From NCBI RefSeq assembly GCF_016920785.2, contig NW_024609837.1:48362745-48426744 (forward strand): a stretch of DNA of 64,000 nt. Direction: 5' to 3'. How positions within the stretch are numbered: position 1 is the first letter of the stretch; the number at the start of each line of letters is the position of its first letter. The notes beneath the pieces are model-generated. The model was not told where the DNA came from. It was given only the letters and a program-made list of their open reading frames with translations, and ran no database searches. This document shows positions 32,386-45,370 of this stretch, piece after piece. This stretch comes from Ixodes scapularis. Lineage: Eukaryota; Arthropoda; Arachnida; Ixodida; Ixodidae. The position numbers and the translations under genes were made by a program.

Positions 32386-34723
32386 TATTGTATTTATATG
32401 AGCTAACGTTGCCACATGTAGAGGTATTGGCACATTGAATACAAGGAAGAGGCTGTGTGATTACACTTAAGAACGTAAATATAAATAAATAAAATGTAGT
32501 GTGAGATTTTCTCGTCCACAAAAGAGTTATAGAAAAAGAAATTGCAGTGGCTTAGCTGGGCTATGCCGGATATACGTAGCGTAAGCTTAGGTTCAGCTGG
32601 TTATTCTTAGCTTTCCTGGTTGTCTAGGATTAGCTTGATTATCATGCTTACTGCTGCTTCAATGACACACAGACGGTATACGCATTATGTGACTACTTCG
32701 GGATCCGATGAGTTAAGCTGTGCGCCGTGTTTTTATGTATCAAGCAACCAAGCTGCCGCCCAGAACCACGGGCAGCGCGAGCCATGATCTCGAGCGAGTG
32801 CATGCGCGCGGCGCGTGCATCGGGGACTCACACGTGTGACGTCACTGCTCCTCGCGCATGCGCAGCAGGGCTCTCCAGGAGCCCCGCGAAACTGCTCAAC
32901 CTCGGCCAGAGTAGCTTACGCTACAAAATACGAGAGCGAGAGGCTGAAGTTCAGGAGAAAAGCGGTCGAGTGTGTCGATCAATGTTCATGGCAGTTTAGC
33001 GGACGACCCTTTCATCCAAGTAATCCAGTTCCTGAAAATATTGCAAATAAATACGTAGGACGTAACCCAGGTCACAACAATGGTTACATGCAAAAAATGT
33101 ATGCAATAAATAAAGCTGAATGAGAAAAAAGCCAGAAGGCTAGAACATTCGATACGAAATAGTATTAAATAGCACAAGTTATAATAAAACGAAAGCAAAC
33201 AGAAAGTTGCAACTGCACCAAGAAAATAATAGTCCTTCAATCAAACATGAATACAAAGTAATTTGTCACTAGGCAAAACTGACGATAATACGCCTGATAC
33301 CGCTTCGAGTTATTTCAAATACCACAGCGACCGGGAGATCATTTTATCTAAGCGAAACGTAAGGATTAACCGTAGCTAGTCACATTGCGGTACGATGAAG
33401 AGATAAAGAAGACTTAATGTGTGGGCTGTGTGAAGTACTGCTTTGAGATCACTGTTCCAGATGTTACAAAGTACAAAAATCTAAGTAAGGAGTGGATACG
33501 GCCATGCAATTGAATCCCTTTAAAAATAAGTCTGGCACTAGAGAAATCTGTATTATATTGAGCACTATTCAGCATTCCCTTCAGTAACATATAAACGTTT
33601 GCTTTGGTACACTATATTTAGTTGCCATTGCAGTAATATCATTGTTGGCAAAAACAGGCGTTGTATTACAAGAAACTACAGCAGGCACCGCGTTTTTGAA
33701 GCAGTCACTGTTTCATATAATTTAGATTTATGAAGATCAGAGAGATAAATACTCTTTGACAAAATACTCTAAAAAGATGTATTCATAAAATTTGTTCTAT
33801 TTTCATTTTCTAGTTTTATTTTGGTGTGCGGATGTCAGCGTGAAGTTACTTGTGTTCTCATCACCATCATTTTTCTCACTGGTTTCCTCGAGCAAATCTG
33901 AGCAAAGATGCATCACCTGCTCCATCAGTAGTTTTAGTTTTTATAGTTTATTTAGGCCTTTTACGACAAAGTTTATCACGTAACTTAACTTGTTTGTCCA
34001 AACATCTATAGAAAACTCCCCCTTCTCTTAGTGTTCATGGGTTTCCAATAGAAAGGGGTGTGGGAGGTCTCTAAAGCTACGAAAGGCAGACCCCAGGAAG
34101 GCCTGCAAGTAAGGTAAGGGGGCTTGCATGGTGCAGCGCGTGAGACGATGGCTGGGGAGCAGCGGGCAAGCCGAAAAAGAAAAGAGACATCCAAACAGGT
34201 GGGAGATGAGAACTGGAGTCTCTGGATCCTCAGAAACTAGCGCCTTTGACCCCCCCCCCCTCCGCCTGCTCGCCGGACACAAACAGGTACTAGTATACAG
34301 AAGACCAAAACCCCGCAAGTCGATTGGCTAATTGGTCAGTGCTGCAATGCCAATCGCCATTTTGGTCCATCGATATCGTCTAAGCTACGGGAGCGTCGGT
34401 CTAAACCAGTCGCATCAAGATTACCATGGAGCGTCATCGAACAAAAAGCGTTCCTCGCTTATATAAGCGTCTTTGGCCCTGCGTATCCAGTCAACTCATC
34501 AATCATACCCATCTTCGCGGATCTCTAAAAGCGCATGTTGTTGGGCTAGTTGATGAACATTTCGAAACATGCTTAAAAGCGCTAAAGAGACGAACTAGGA
34601 GAAGAAGACGAGAAGGGAGGCAGAAGACGAACACGGGTGCTCGTGTTTGTCGTCTCTCTTGCGCTCGTCTTTTTAACACTTTTAACCATTGTTCAGAAAC
34701 GTTCACAGATCTCTAACAACGAT
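32386..34723. other. Non-coding interval
   Basis: A GC-rich segment at 32760-32900 contains GCGCATGCGC-type palindromes. The rest is AT-rich. No gene or repeat family is recognised. Confidence 0.4.
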
Positions 34724-35226
34724 ATAGACCCTTTCCGAAATTCAGTCTGGCCACTTTGATCACTATCATCATCAGTGGAACAGCATCTGTGCCATACCAA
34801 TGGCGGCCTTCTAGAGACTGATAAAAGAAGACGTTGAAGATGCTCCTAAGCGGATCTTGCAAGGCCTGTACATTCGGGGGTCAGTACGGCGCGACGTAGG
34901 AATGGAACACAAGAGCTACGTAAGCGTTTATTTCTAATAACTCAGATTCAGTCAATCTGTGTGCGGCACACAATCTGCTTTAAAGCACGTTGGTGTAATG
35001 AATTTTCTCGAGGCATCTGAGATGGGTGGATATTTGTTCTGAATGCAGGTTCTTGGTCACCGTCGAACTGAAAGTCATCAAGAAAGAACTCACTGAACAA
35101 TGCCTCGAGTGCTGTTGACTCGCGAAAGTGACGGTGCCGATACAAATTCATTTCCGCCATTGATATGGCGAAACCTAAACTGGTTTACAAACCACCAGAT
35201 GGCACTGAATTTCGGAAAGGGTCTAT
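34724..35226. mobile_element. MITE with perfect 23-bp terminal inverted repeats
   Basis: The left terminus (34724-34746) and right terminus (35204-35226) are exact reverse complements. They begin ATAGACCCTTTCCGAAATTC. The 503-bp element has no transposase. A target duplication is not clear. Confidence 0.8.
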
Positions 35227-36435
35227 TGCGCGTTTCGTGTTTGGAGACGAGACTTATTTTTCGAGCCTCCAAGCACCGGCAGCGCATGTGGTGGTGGTAC
35301 GAAGATGTGCGCTCGTTTCGCTGGTGTGTGACTAGCAAAATCTCGGTATACAGGAAACGTCTCTATAGGCTCCTTGCACATGACGTCATTTCCGATACCC
35401 TCCAGAGAAAAGGGGAAGAAGGAGTTCCCCTCTGATCAGGATCCTCCTTTGTGCTTCCCGGCTTTGCACAAGCGTCGCTGTTCTCCTCTCAGAAGATTGC
35501 AGAAGATTAACCTGTCACTCAAAATTCTTACAAAAGCAGCTTCCCTCTCCTCCTTTTACATGGTGTTCAAAAGTTTGCGATGTGACGTTAGTGCAAGGAG
35601 ACTATAAAGCTACCCGTAATAAGGGAATTTAGATTGGCTCAAGAAGAACGGGGACAAGGAGAAATTGCTAATTCCATGAACCAAAAAGGCGACTATGCTG
35701 GAAGCTTTGGCGCTACTTTACCAAGATCCAGTGACACTAATTAGAACAAGACTCATTTATGACGCATATAGCTCCCGGGGCGCGCGCCGCCTTGGCTCAA
35801 TTAGAGCCGCTAAATGAGCTGCGCTTAGAGTATCGGCACTCCGTTCCCCGCCATTGTTGTGGGCGCCGCCATTTTGGCTCGTATGCAGAGCAGACGCAAC
35901 TGCCGATCGTCATGATTCAAAATTGTGACTTCCTCAGCATTAGATTCGGCGTTAGGAAGCTCATATAATATGGCTTTGCTCTGTCGCGAACTGTTTAAAC
36001 ATTTCAGGAGGGCGGAAAAGCGTTTCCTGTGATTTCAGATAAAGCTTCAGATAACTGGCAACCATGATTTTAAGACACAATATGGCCAAGTGTCGTTACT
36101 CTGAAGCGTAGCTTATTTAGTGGCACTAGGCTCAATGTTCGAGCCCATGCGCGTGACCAGGGCGTGCATCGCAACGCTCCACGACGCACAAAGAACACTA
36201 CACATTGTTTTTTACGTCCTAGTGGAACTATCATAGAATTTCGTTATTGCTGTGCGTTTGGGGTGAGGGTCAAAATATTAATTGGAATAATTTTTGCTAA
36301 GCTAATACCAGCGCCGGAAGACAATATTTTGTTTTAGCTTAATTTCAGAGACAACCAATGCTACAAGCGAGAGCTCTGGGCTTTCAGTGTCTCTGCCAAG
36401 CACGAGTGCTCGTGCAATGCAAGCACTGGCATAAC
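35227..36435. other. Non-coding interval
   Basis: Short frames only; no motif, tRNA or repeat is recognised. Confidence 0.4.
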
Positions 36436-36805
36436 CATAGCCTCCTCTATACTGACAAAGCCTGGCAGATTGCCACGAGACGCGGCCGCCGAAATGGAAA
36501 AGGTAGAGCGACAGACTAGAGGCATATGTAACAGGCGCCCCACTGCGGCAAGACGCCGAAACACACTTCTCCCGAGCGATGAAATATCCGCTTGTGCTTC
36601 TAGCGTCTGTCGCGCTACCTCTTCGTTTCTCCTCAGGTTTGGAAACCATGTTTCGGTTCTTCGCCGCTGCAGAAGCTGTGCGCTGAATACAAGGTTCCTC
36701 AGAAATGCTCTGTGTTACCAGATCTTTGCGCTCCAAATCTGCTACTGGGCACTGTTTGACTCCGTCGACCAACTGCCAGACTTTGTGAATATAGAGGAGG
36801 CTATG
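36436..36805. mobile_element. 370-bp inverted-repeat element
   Basis: Arms of 33 bp (36436-36468 and 36773-36805) are inverted copies with a few mismatches: left CATAGCCTCCTCTATACTGA, right reverse complement CATAGCCTCCTCTATATTCA. A 170-codon - strand frame spans the element but shows no family signature. Confidence 0.68.
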
Positions 36806-37104
36806 TTCTAACAAATCGCGAAATCACGTGGCCGCTGTAAAGAGGAAAAAAGATCAAAGAATAGGGCGAGCGCAGAGGCCCTCTCTGGCAGCGCCAAACA
36901 AGGCCCCAGTGGTAAAACCAATCAACACGAACACGCTAGCCTAATTTCTTTTTGTTTTTGTTTTTTCTGAAAAGGATAACATTTTGCGTCGACCCTTCTC
37001 TTTTCCGCCCCTTGCTGATTTCTCCATGCGCCGGTTGCTTCCTTTCGTTTATCTCCGCTGCGCGTTGTCGTTGCAAGGTAAAGAGATGGGCTTTTGATTC
37101 ATAT

Positions 37105-37695
37105 TGAAATATATAAAAGCGCCAAAAACGACACGGACAAACAAGAGTTGATAGAACACAGGGCCCACTCGCAACTTTGAGTTTATTAAAAAAAACAACA
37201 ACATAATATAAGCCGCTGGAGAACGCCTATTCGTCCCAACGATCGATGAAGCCCCTTGATAAAGTCAGTCTTTCCCTGAGGGGGCAAGGGAGGGTTGCTG
37301 ATGCACTCAATTATTTTTGCCCTAATTTCAAAATTCTCGGGAACTTCTCGGCACACTTTTTCTTTTATATTTCGCTAGAATCTTACGCTTACAAGTTCTG
37401 CATTATGTTAAGATTTTAGCGAAGTACTAAAAACAAATGTGAAGAAAAATACGCGAGGGGCTTGAGTTTAGGGTTAAAGGAAATGAGTGCGTCAGGAAAC
37501 CCTTCGTTGCCCTTTCAGGGAAAAAAGCTTGATTTTATCGAAGGATTTCATCAATTGTTGGGACGAATAAGCGTTCTACAACGGCGTATATTATGTCTTT
37601 TTGTTAAATGGAATTTAGTTGCCACTGCACTTTGTGCTGTATCCACTCTTCTCCGTCCGTAGCGTTTTTGGCGTTTTTATATATTTGAGGTGCGT
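37105..37695. repeat. Inverted pair of PLE-like 3' ends (about 220-bp arms)
   Basis: The left arm contains ATATATAAAAGCGCCAAAAA, the GATAGAACACAG segment and CTATTCGTCCCAACGATCGA. The right arm carries the same blocks inverted. The GAGTTGATAGAACACAG type block recurs at other PLE-end pairs (41618, 42130, 55283). Assignment to PLE rests on that shared block and on GIY-YIG coding in the 42130 pair. Confidence 0.6.
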
Positions 37696-38546
37696 TGCTG
37701 TTTTCCGGAAATATCACCGTCCGTAGTTTTGACGCAGGCTGAAGGGTTACTTTCAAGAGAGTGGCGAGTTTCTGTAGATCGTTTTCGCCGTCCCGCAATG
37801 CTCTTTGCCACCCGCTACGATAGCCGGAACTCTGAAGTCAAGCAGCGCACAGGCGCAGTAGCGGCATCTTCGTTGCGGAGGGCTTAGCGGAGGGCGAAAC
37901 GCGGTATACGCGAAAGCTCCGCAATGTATATGCTCCCCCTTGCGGAGCAGAGCACAGCAATAATACTTCCAGGGTGACCATGTTGGATACAAGGCCGTAC
38001 TGCGGGAAGCGACCATACCTTCTGCAAGAGCCCAGGATGCGCGAGCTAGGCGATCGTCCTCCGTGTCGTCTTCTTCTCAGACTTTGAAAACATGTTTTAA
38101 AACATCGCTCGCGTTATAAAACAACGCCATTATACTGTATACAGTGGTTACACGTAGTGTGAAAAGGAACCTTCCAGTCCGTTCTATTTTAGCGCAGGAC
38201 GCATATTTCGCAAACGGAAAGCGAGAAACATGATAACCCCGAAACGACGCCTGCAAGGCCGCTTTCCCGCGCGAAGGACGGATCCAGCTCGATGCACCTG
38301 ACCACTTCTCTGCCAATACGGAGTTGGCGGCGGAAGGAAACGGAACGTGGTACACTGGCTGTGCAAGCAGAGCCTATGCAGTTACTCTAGGTTACCCCGG
38401 AAGCGGCTCAGCGCTGCCATGTGGGTAACCGTTTGGCGCTGGTCCACGTCCCTTTCCCGGGGGCCGCAAGCTTTATGGTTCCGTCTTGGAACTGAGGAGC
38501 TATCAAGAAAAGACGAGGGAATGGCAGTGTTCAGGGCCACATGCCT
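37696..38546. other. Non-coding interval
   Basis: Several short frames on both strands show no motif. Nothing is supported. Confidence 0.35.
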
Positions 38547-39316
38547 CGCTGCCTTTCCTTGGGGCGTTTATTCGTGAATAAGCCTACAGGAAGATATTGT
38601 CGCCCGTTTGTTGGGACAGTACATATTTTGGGGGAATAGACATCGCTGGAAGGCCACGGCTCACGAACTCGAGGCAAGAAAGATTCACGCCGTCACGTTA
38701 TCACGACGGTACCCTGCTTCGTTAATCCTTAAGCTAACCGTGCGGTGAGTGCTAGGAGCTCACCAGGACCAATCAACAACCTTTGTTTGATCACCTGATC
38801 CGTCCCTTCCTCTGCCCGTGGGTGTGAACGAGAGCGCGGTTACGTGGCGAAATATAAACGTGTCACTGTTCCAAGGCACATGTCGCTTCCACCGTACAGT
38901 CAGGTTAATGATGGACGGCTTGTAGGCTTCAAGGCGAAGGGCGTATCATCAGTGGGGTCAACCCATTTTAAAACTTCAGAGGACAGGACAAGCATATCCC
39001 CAGCCCTCTTATTTTTTCGTCAAGCAAGGTCAAACCGTAAGCTTAGACCATTGTCCACAACAAACGACCGCAATAAATAGTCAATTTAGAATGCCTCGTC
39101 CAAACCTCAGAACGTTTTTGTTCTTTTTTTTTTGTTTGCGTATTTTCGGCCTGGTAATGTAAAGGTGCTTTCTGTGGTCGGAAAAGCCGTAAATCAAGCA
39201 AAGCAGGTGCCGCTCGCGGTAATCCCCGCTGCCTTTCCTTGGGACCTGTCTTTGGGAATAAGCCAGCGAGAAGATATTACCGCCCGTTTCTTGGGAAAGT
39301 ACACAATTTAGGAAGC
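38547..39316. repeat. Pair of ~90-bp direct repeats 0.68 kb apart
   Basis: GCTGCCTTTCCTTGGG, then GAATAAGCC, GAAGATATT and GCCCGTTT-TTGGGA blocks occur at about 38550-38640 and again at 39228-39316 with about 80 percent identity by eye. They could be ends of a small LTR-like element or two fragments of one repeat. Confidence 0.55.
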
Positions 39317-39514
39317 TCGCGCCAATCACTTTCTCACCTGGCGACGCTTCTGCCTAGCAAATATCCAGCCCCAGTGTATGACAACACGCAATAACTTCTG
39401 CACTTCGGGTGTTTGAAAGAAGACTAATTGAGAGGAATGACCGGGGATACGTCAACTAGTGCTCTTGGGGGAGTAGGATTATATTGCCTCCAAGGCTGAA
39501 GGGAAAAGTTTTAT

Positions 39515-41234
39515 GTGACGACTTCTTGTATGAACGAGCTGCCATGGCCCGACTTAACAGACTCGCACCGACTATTACTTCTGAGCCAGGAAGACGGAAA
39601 CGCATTACCCTTTAAAATGAAACTTGTCAGATTTTGTTTTATACATAAAGGTGGTCCACGCAACAATATAAATAACTATAAGCCAATTTCTGTACCACCT
39701 TTATTTTCAAATATTCTAGAGCACGTAATCAACGTCAGGCCTTGAAAAAAATAACATAATTGTAAAGCAACAATATGGCTTTCGGGAAAACAAATTCACA
39801 AAAAAAGCCTTGTTATATATCACAGATAAGCTAATTAATAGTTTTGAAAATCAATTATATACAGTAGGATTTTTTCTAGATTTTCGCAAAGCATTTGATT
39901 CAAGTAAACATCATATTCTTCTAAAAAAGGCTGACGCACTATGGCATAAGAGACACAACTTGGAACCTAATTCATAGCTATATATCTGGACAATCACAAT
40001 ATCTAAAAATCAATCAGTATGAATTGCAACTAATGAAAATAAATTATGGTGTGCCTCAGGGGTCAATTCTGGGACCATTACATTTTCTTTTGTACATAAA
40101 TGACATAGTGAACATTCCGCGAACTTCAGATATTATACTTTATGCATACGACACTAATGTGCTTTTGAATATTGAATATTGAATAGAATTGAATATTAAC
40201 AAAAAAACAAAAGATGTTATTTTCAAGCCTGTGCATAAGCAACTCTGTAGCAACTTCTCGGTACAATTTAGGAACTCAGAATTAGAAAGAGTTTCCTCCC
40301 TGAAATTTTTAGGTGTCTCGTTTGAAGAAATTTTAAGCTGGACAGATCACATCAATCATATTCGCTCTAGCATATCCATATCTATTGGAATCTTGTATAA
40401 ACTTAAACATCTCCTTCCCTGTTGGCTGAAGTGCCACCTCTACTACAGCATTGTACAATCTCATTTCATTATGGCTTACTAGTTTGGGGAACCACAACAA
40501 AAATAAATCTTGTCAGAGTGTTTCACCTATAAAAAAGTTGTTCGTTACATTGAAAATTCAGTTCTATATTTTGTAAAATAGCGAATATTAAATATCCATC
40601 AGCTCTTTATTTTAGAACTAGCGATGATAATATAGCGCCAGTACAGCGATGAATAAAAGGAACTTTCTGTGATCTATCACCCTAAAACAACACAACATAA
40701 TTTAAGAAATGAAATATCCGCTCACCCCAAAATACGGACAAATTATGGCTTCCAAGCTCTAGCGTATAAAATATCACAGCTTTTGAACGAGCATCCAATT
40801 GTTTTTTAATTAATGAGGAATGCTACTTTCTCTGTTGCCTTCAAACGTAACATGAAACGTTATATTTTACAATAGGCAATAGCGTTTTGGTTATGCATGG
40901 GGTTGAATAGCGTATAATCAGCTCTGACCACCGCTATTTGTGTTAATTCGCTTGAAAGCTCCGAGCTCCTGCCATGATTGTACTTTGGTTCTGGTGTGGT
41001 TTACTACTTCACTATTATGTAGATGGATTGCTTCGTGCCTACTTCGCATAGTGACAGATTGTTTGAAAATATTCTTGTCGTTTTTACTTGTGTTCATTTC
41101 TCGTCTGTTTTGATTCTCTGCTGAGCAATCTGTAGGTGGGGCCTTGTCAGGTAAATCTGTTTACATTTTGCCCCTCCACCTGAGACTCAAGGAGTCAAAA
41201 TTAAGATTATTATTATTATTATTATTATTATTAT
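39515..41234 (+). pseudogene. CR1/L2-like LINE fragment (RT) with (ATT)n tail
   Basis: RT blocks in order are INNYKPISVPPLFSNILE (near 39670-39720), FFLDFRKAFDS (near 39870-39900), NYGVPQGSILGPL (near 40045), and LYAYDTNVLL, where the first catalytic Asp of YADD is changed to Tyr. The frame then shows SLKFLGVSFEEILSWTDHIN (near 40300). Multiple stops and frameshifts are present. The 3' end is marked by (ATT)n at about 41205-41234. Confidence 0.78.
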
Positions 41235-41617
41235 CAGACCAGCACAAACAAAAACAACTGAAGGAATTGATGAACAGTTTGTCTGTTTAGTATTGCTGCA
41301 GCATTGTTTTCTGTATTTATTGTTCTTCCTGGTGTATAATTCACATTTGAGTATGACTTGTGTGGTCTTGTGCAACAAGTCTTCTCTGACTTGAACAAAA
41401 CCGTATTTGTATCATGTACATTTTTTTCTATGATTGGCACGTACACAGTGTGTTCGTGCTATGAAAAACTATTACATTATCCACAGGCTAATCAAATCGG
41501 ACGTTCCTCTTTGCGAGCCGATTGTGTGGTACTTTATTTCGCATAGTTTTTGTGAAACCGGTCTGTGTGTGAGTGCGTGTGTTTTGTGACTCATCTACAG
41601 GACAAGCCTACTCTTCC

Positions 41618-41775
41618 TAGTAAAACATATAAAATAGCGCAACAGAAACAAGGACAAGAAGTAAACAGGACAGGCGCTAACTTTCAACTGGCTTCCAAGC
41701 TGTAGTTGAAAGTTAGCGCCTGTCCTGTTTACTTCTTGTCCTTGTTTCTGTTGCGCTATTTTATATGTTTTACTA
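41618..41775. repeat. Perfect hairpin: two 72-bp inverted arms, 14-nt loop
   Basis: Bases 41618-41689 and 41704-41775 are exact reverse complements as read. The arm includes AACAGAAACAAGGACAAGAA and ends GCGCTAACTTTCAACT. The ACAGGCGCTAAC...TCAACT segment resembles PLE terminal sequence seen at 42150, 43120 and 55310. Perfect identity of the arms implies recent formation or gene conversion. Confidence 0.9.
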
Positions 41776-42129
41776 AGATGAACCAACTAGCCCAACAACG
41801 TACCTTACTAAACTACTCTTCCTGACATTGCCTCTAAGGAGACTGACATTTCGAGTGACTTCTTATATTTTGTGCGCCCATGGGAATGCATGATATTCCT
41901 CTTCCTTTTATTTTACAGTGGTGGACTTGATCCTACAAGCCTCTGTGGCTTTGATCAGTCCTCTAACTGAAATGGCATATTTACACCACGGAATAAAACT
42001 ATTATTATTATTATTATTATCATCATCATCTAAGAAACTCTACCGCTGAATGAAGAGTGAAACTGGCGGATTGACTGTTTTGAATCACATCTAGAGAAGC
42101 TATTAATCGAACATGATCAAAAATCGCGC

Positions 42130-43165
42130 ATACTGAGACAACTATAAAAGAGGAAGGAACACAAAACACAGACAGGTGCTTACTCACAACTGTGGTGTAA
42201 TATGTGAAGAAAGGAAAGATGAAGCAATATTCATTCATACAAGGGAACACCGGTACAAGGGGGTACAATTAAGTCACAATCAACTGATCGCAAAAAGGCA
42301 ACTTCTTTTTCGCTTAAAGCAACCGACGGCTGACTAACGCAGCGATCGGTCAAACCCCAGATGCTAAACGCCTCGAGCACCTCGCGTGTCTGTTTTTCTA
42401 TGAAGCGTCCAGTGATTGATGTTTTTTTTTTCAAAGATGATCAGTACGTACAGGTCCTACAATGTATCGAAAGGGGAGCTTCTACAGTTGATACTAAAGA
42501 AAAATTGTGTTCTCGCAGCCAGTCGCTCAGACACCGTCCAGTCTGTTCGACATTTACAGAAAATATCGCATAATTTACAAGTGGCAAGAAGGCATGGCGT
42601 GCCCGTACGACTATCAGCCCTCAAAATAATTGAGTTCTAAAGTTTGCGCCAAAGTGAAAAAAAATTATCACACGACACGTGCCACAAGAACATTTCGGGC
42701 CTTGGTTCCCTTCTCATCGGGCGTGGTATATTGCATTCTTTTTCCTGTAGACGATGTTATGTCGTAGAGACTACGTTTTCTGAATGACCGGCTGCGAGAA
42801 CACAATCTTTCTTTAAAATCATTAGTAGGAGGTCACCTTTCGGTACATTGTAAGAACTGTACGCGCTCACCATCTTTAGAAAAGAAAAAAAAAAAAAAAA
42901 CAACCTCAATCATTGAGCGCTTGAGAAAAAGAACACGCGAGGTTTTTGAGGCGTTTGCAATCTTTGATTTGACCGATCGCTACGTTAGTCAGCCGTTGGT
43001 TGCTTTAAGCGAAAAAGAAGTTGCCTTTCTGCGATCCTTTGACTGTGACCGAATTGTACTCCCCCTTGTGCCGGTGTCCACTGTCGCGGATGAATCTTCC
43101 TTCACCTAAAATACCAGAGCTGTAAGTACGCGCCTGTCTGTGTTCTGTGTTCCTTCATCTTTGGT
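42130..43165. mobile_element. Head-to-head inverted pair of Penelope-like element 3' fragments
   Basis: The left copy (about 42650 down to 42140, - strand) encodes a diverged GIY-YIG region with TGRCLSDWLREH, then REVLEAFSIWGLTDRCVSQP and ALSEKEVAFLRS. The right copy (about 42665 to 43165, + strand) encodes GVVYCI, LNDRLREHNLSLKSLVGGHL, then REVFEAFAIFDLTDRYVSQP and ALSEKEVAFLRS. Both end in ACGCGCCTGTCTGTGTTCTG-like 3' sequence. The Glu-containing REV(L/F)EAF block corresponds to the conserved PLE nuclease region. Frameshifts are present, including a poly(A) run at 42885-42900 in the right copy. Confidence 0.78.
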
Positions 43166-43370
43166 CCCGGTCTTTTCGTGGGCCATTCTTCATCATGTTC
43201 AACGTTTACCAGCTCACCCAGCTAACCACTTCACTCAAGCTATTCATCATGGGTAACAATTATAGTGTGTGCGCCACCAAACCTGCTTTTCAGTATGGTT
43301 CACTTCGAGGCGTATAAGGTTGTTGCGGTGTAAACAGGAAGATCTTAATTTTGGTGCATATACTGTAAAT

Positions 43371-43575
43371 GAAATGAGCACGAATTGCTGCTGCAAGATA
43401 TTGAAAAGTAATGATTGAGCCATTTTATTACTCGTAGAAAGTAATTGTAATGTAAGGTGATTTACTACTTTTAGTCTGCGGTAATATGTAATGTAATTTA
43501 ATTACATTTTTGAAGCTTTCAAAATGTAATTAGTAATATATATTAATTACTCTTTGAAAGTAATTTCACCATCTG
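43371..43575. mobile_element. End of a hAT-like short element (AT-rich subterminal repeats)
   Basis: The right end TTTCACCATCTG has the CAGATGGTGAAA terminus on the opposite strand. Subterminal GTAATGTAATT-type motifs are dense. The left terminus and target duplication were not found. Confidence 0.45.
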
Positions 43576-44075
43576 TGACAATAGCATTCACCTTACTCAT
43601 GGTAAACCAATATTCAGATGACAAAAAAAAAAATACGACTCAAGACTTTAAGCGTGATATACCAATATTCAAGTATGTCCTGGACTTCAGCTAGGCCAAG
43701 TGGCACGAGTCATAAGCTTTCAAAGCCCAAAGACACCTTGTTGGGTACGGGCGATGTAGCCGTTCCTTTCAAAAGACAACGTTATTCAATTTAGGCCAGC
43801 CGCGCGTTGCACCGTACTGTTGCGACGTTCAAAGCAGAGAGACTATGCCGTTTCGCGGCTCATATGACCCGAGACGAACGATGCCGATTTCGGGTATTCC
43901 GCCGACTATCGTTAACGTTCCCGTAAGTATCGTGAAAACAGAACCTAGAGAGAGAAGAACGCGAAAACATGAATAACGTGGTGGCGAGTGCAGACCTTTC
44001 GGTAGCCGCTTGTTCTGCCTAGGCGCGGCCCTGCCTATGATGAAAAGGATAGGGCGCCCTACGTTGACCGTCGAG

Positions 44076-44230
44076 CAGACTTGGGAAGTAATCCGTTACT
44101 TTTTTAAGTAATTTTATAATTGCCGGGCTACTTCTTTCCGGAAGTAATTGGTAATGTAATTTCGTTACATTATATTGGTAACGAATTACTTTAATTACTC
44201 GTTACTTTAAAAAATAGCATAATACAGAAA
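44076..44230. mobile_element. Start of a second hAT-like short element
   Basis: The left end CAGACTTGGGAAGTAATCCG is followed by dense GTAATTTACGTTAC-type motifs. The right end is not identifiable, so it is probably truncated. Confidence 0.45.
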
Positions 44231-45184
44231 CTGGAGCAATATGAGCAGAACATTCCGCGGCATAAAGAGAGCTAGTTCAACAAAATAGAACAAAAATCAG
44301 GAAGGGGAGTATAGCCGAAAAGAAAACACGATTGTTTGTATCGCCGGTCACTAGAACCACTAAAAAACGGGCAAGGCATCTACAAATAAAGGACAAAGAT
44401 CAAGTAAGTCAACACCGAGTAGGCTCTCCGTCGCCTCCCATAGTCTTTTTTTTTTTCTCTCATGCAAGATAAAGCTTTTCCTGTTTGTTTGTTTTTTGTC
44501 TTTTACACCGTTTCACCCTTCCCAACTTTTTCGACGTCTCCTGCTACCTGCACGGTCATTAAACGTGGGTCCGTATCCCCTCGATTCGCGGGTTCTGACT
44601 GGCGTAACAGACGATGTAGCCTCGCGCTAGTGGGGCGAATTCGCTTTATCTTTGTTGTGCGCTACTTTATTCTAGCACGCTCTTGAGGGGAGGCACTCAC
44701 TTGATCAACTGACATTTTAGCGAACGCCCACGTTTCACCGAATGGTAATTTAGCGAAGAGTCGGACGCCGCGATGCGGCGTGTTCGGGTGGTCCAAATGG
44801 GTTCACATTTTTGCAATGACCCACCCCAGACTGTCACCGCGAAGCGGCGTAACCTCAGCGCGGGAAGGGGGGGGGGGGGGGGGGTTTAACGCGCGTCCCT
44901 GTTATTTTGTTAAAATTATGTGTACACTGTTAGGCTCGCGTTTTTAAATTTAAATTTTTTTTACAAAATAGTTACACATAAAAGACACCAAGGACAGCAC
45001 ATTTTCCGACTTTGAACACACGATGAATCGCAGCGCTCGCCAACGGAATGTTGCGATTCTGCGCCAACGGTTTTCGAGAGATGCCGCGGAGTGTACTCTG
45101 GGCGCAACGGCTTCGCCGCCGTTCGAAGGGAAAAGGATTCGGGACGACGAAGTAGTCTTGCATCTTCAGTAAGCTAATGGTTCG

Positions 45185-45370
45185 TGTTTCCCCGCTCAAT
45201 TTAGCATGAAAAAATCAACAAAATTAGTTTCACTGCTAGATTTAGCGGAAAAATTGACTCTACGTGACATACGTACCAATTCAATTTCTCGCTAAATTTA
45301 GCGGGGTGGTTACTCCGATGGCGACGCCGACACCGCTTAGCTCGGAAACGGGCGCTTAAGAGCTGCGATC
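45185..45370. mobile_element. Minisatellite-carrying MITE, copy 4 (truncated)
   Basis: The right end AAGAGCTGCGATC is followed by TA (45371-45372). It is preceded by the family tail CGGAAACGGGCGCTT and several CGCTAAATTTAGCG-type units. The left end is missing. The poly(G) run at about 44868-44883 lies upstream. Confidence 0.62.

Noticed and set aside
36302..36814. 170-codon - strand ORF
   Set aside because: It spans the inverted-repeat element at 36436-36805 and shows no family motif, so it is probably a chance frame.
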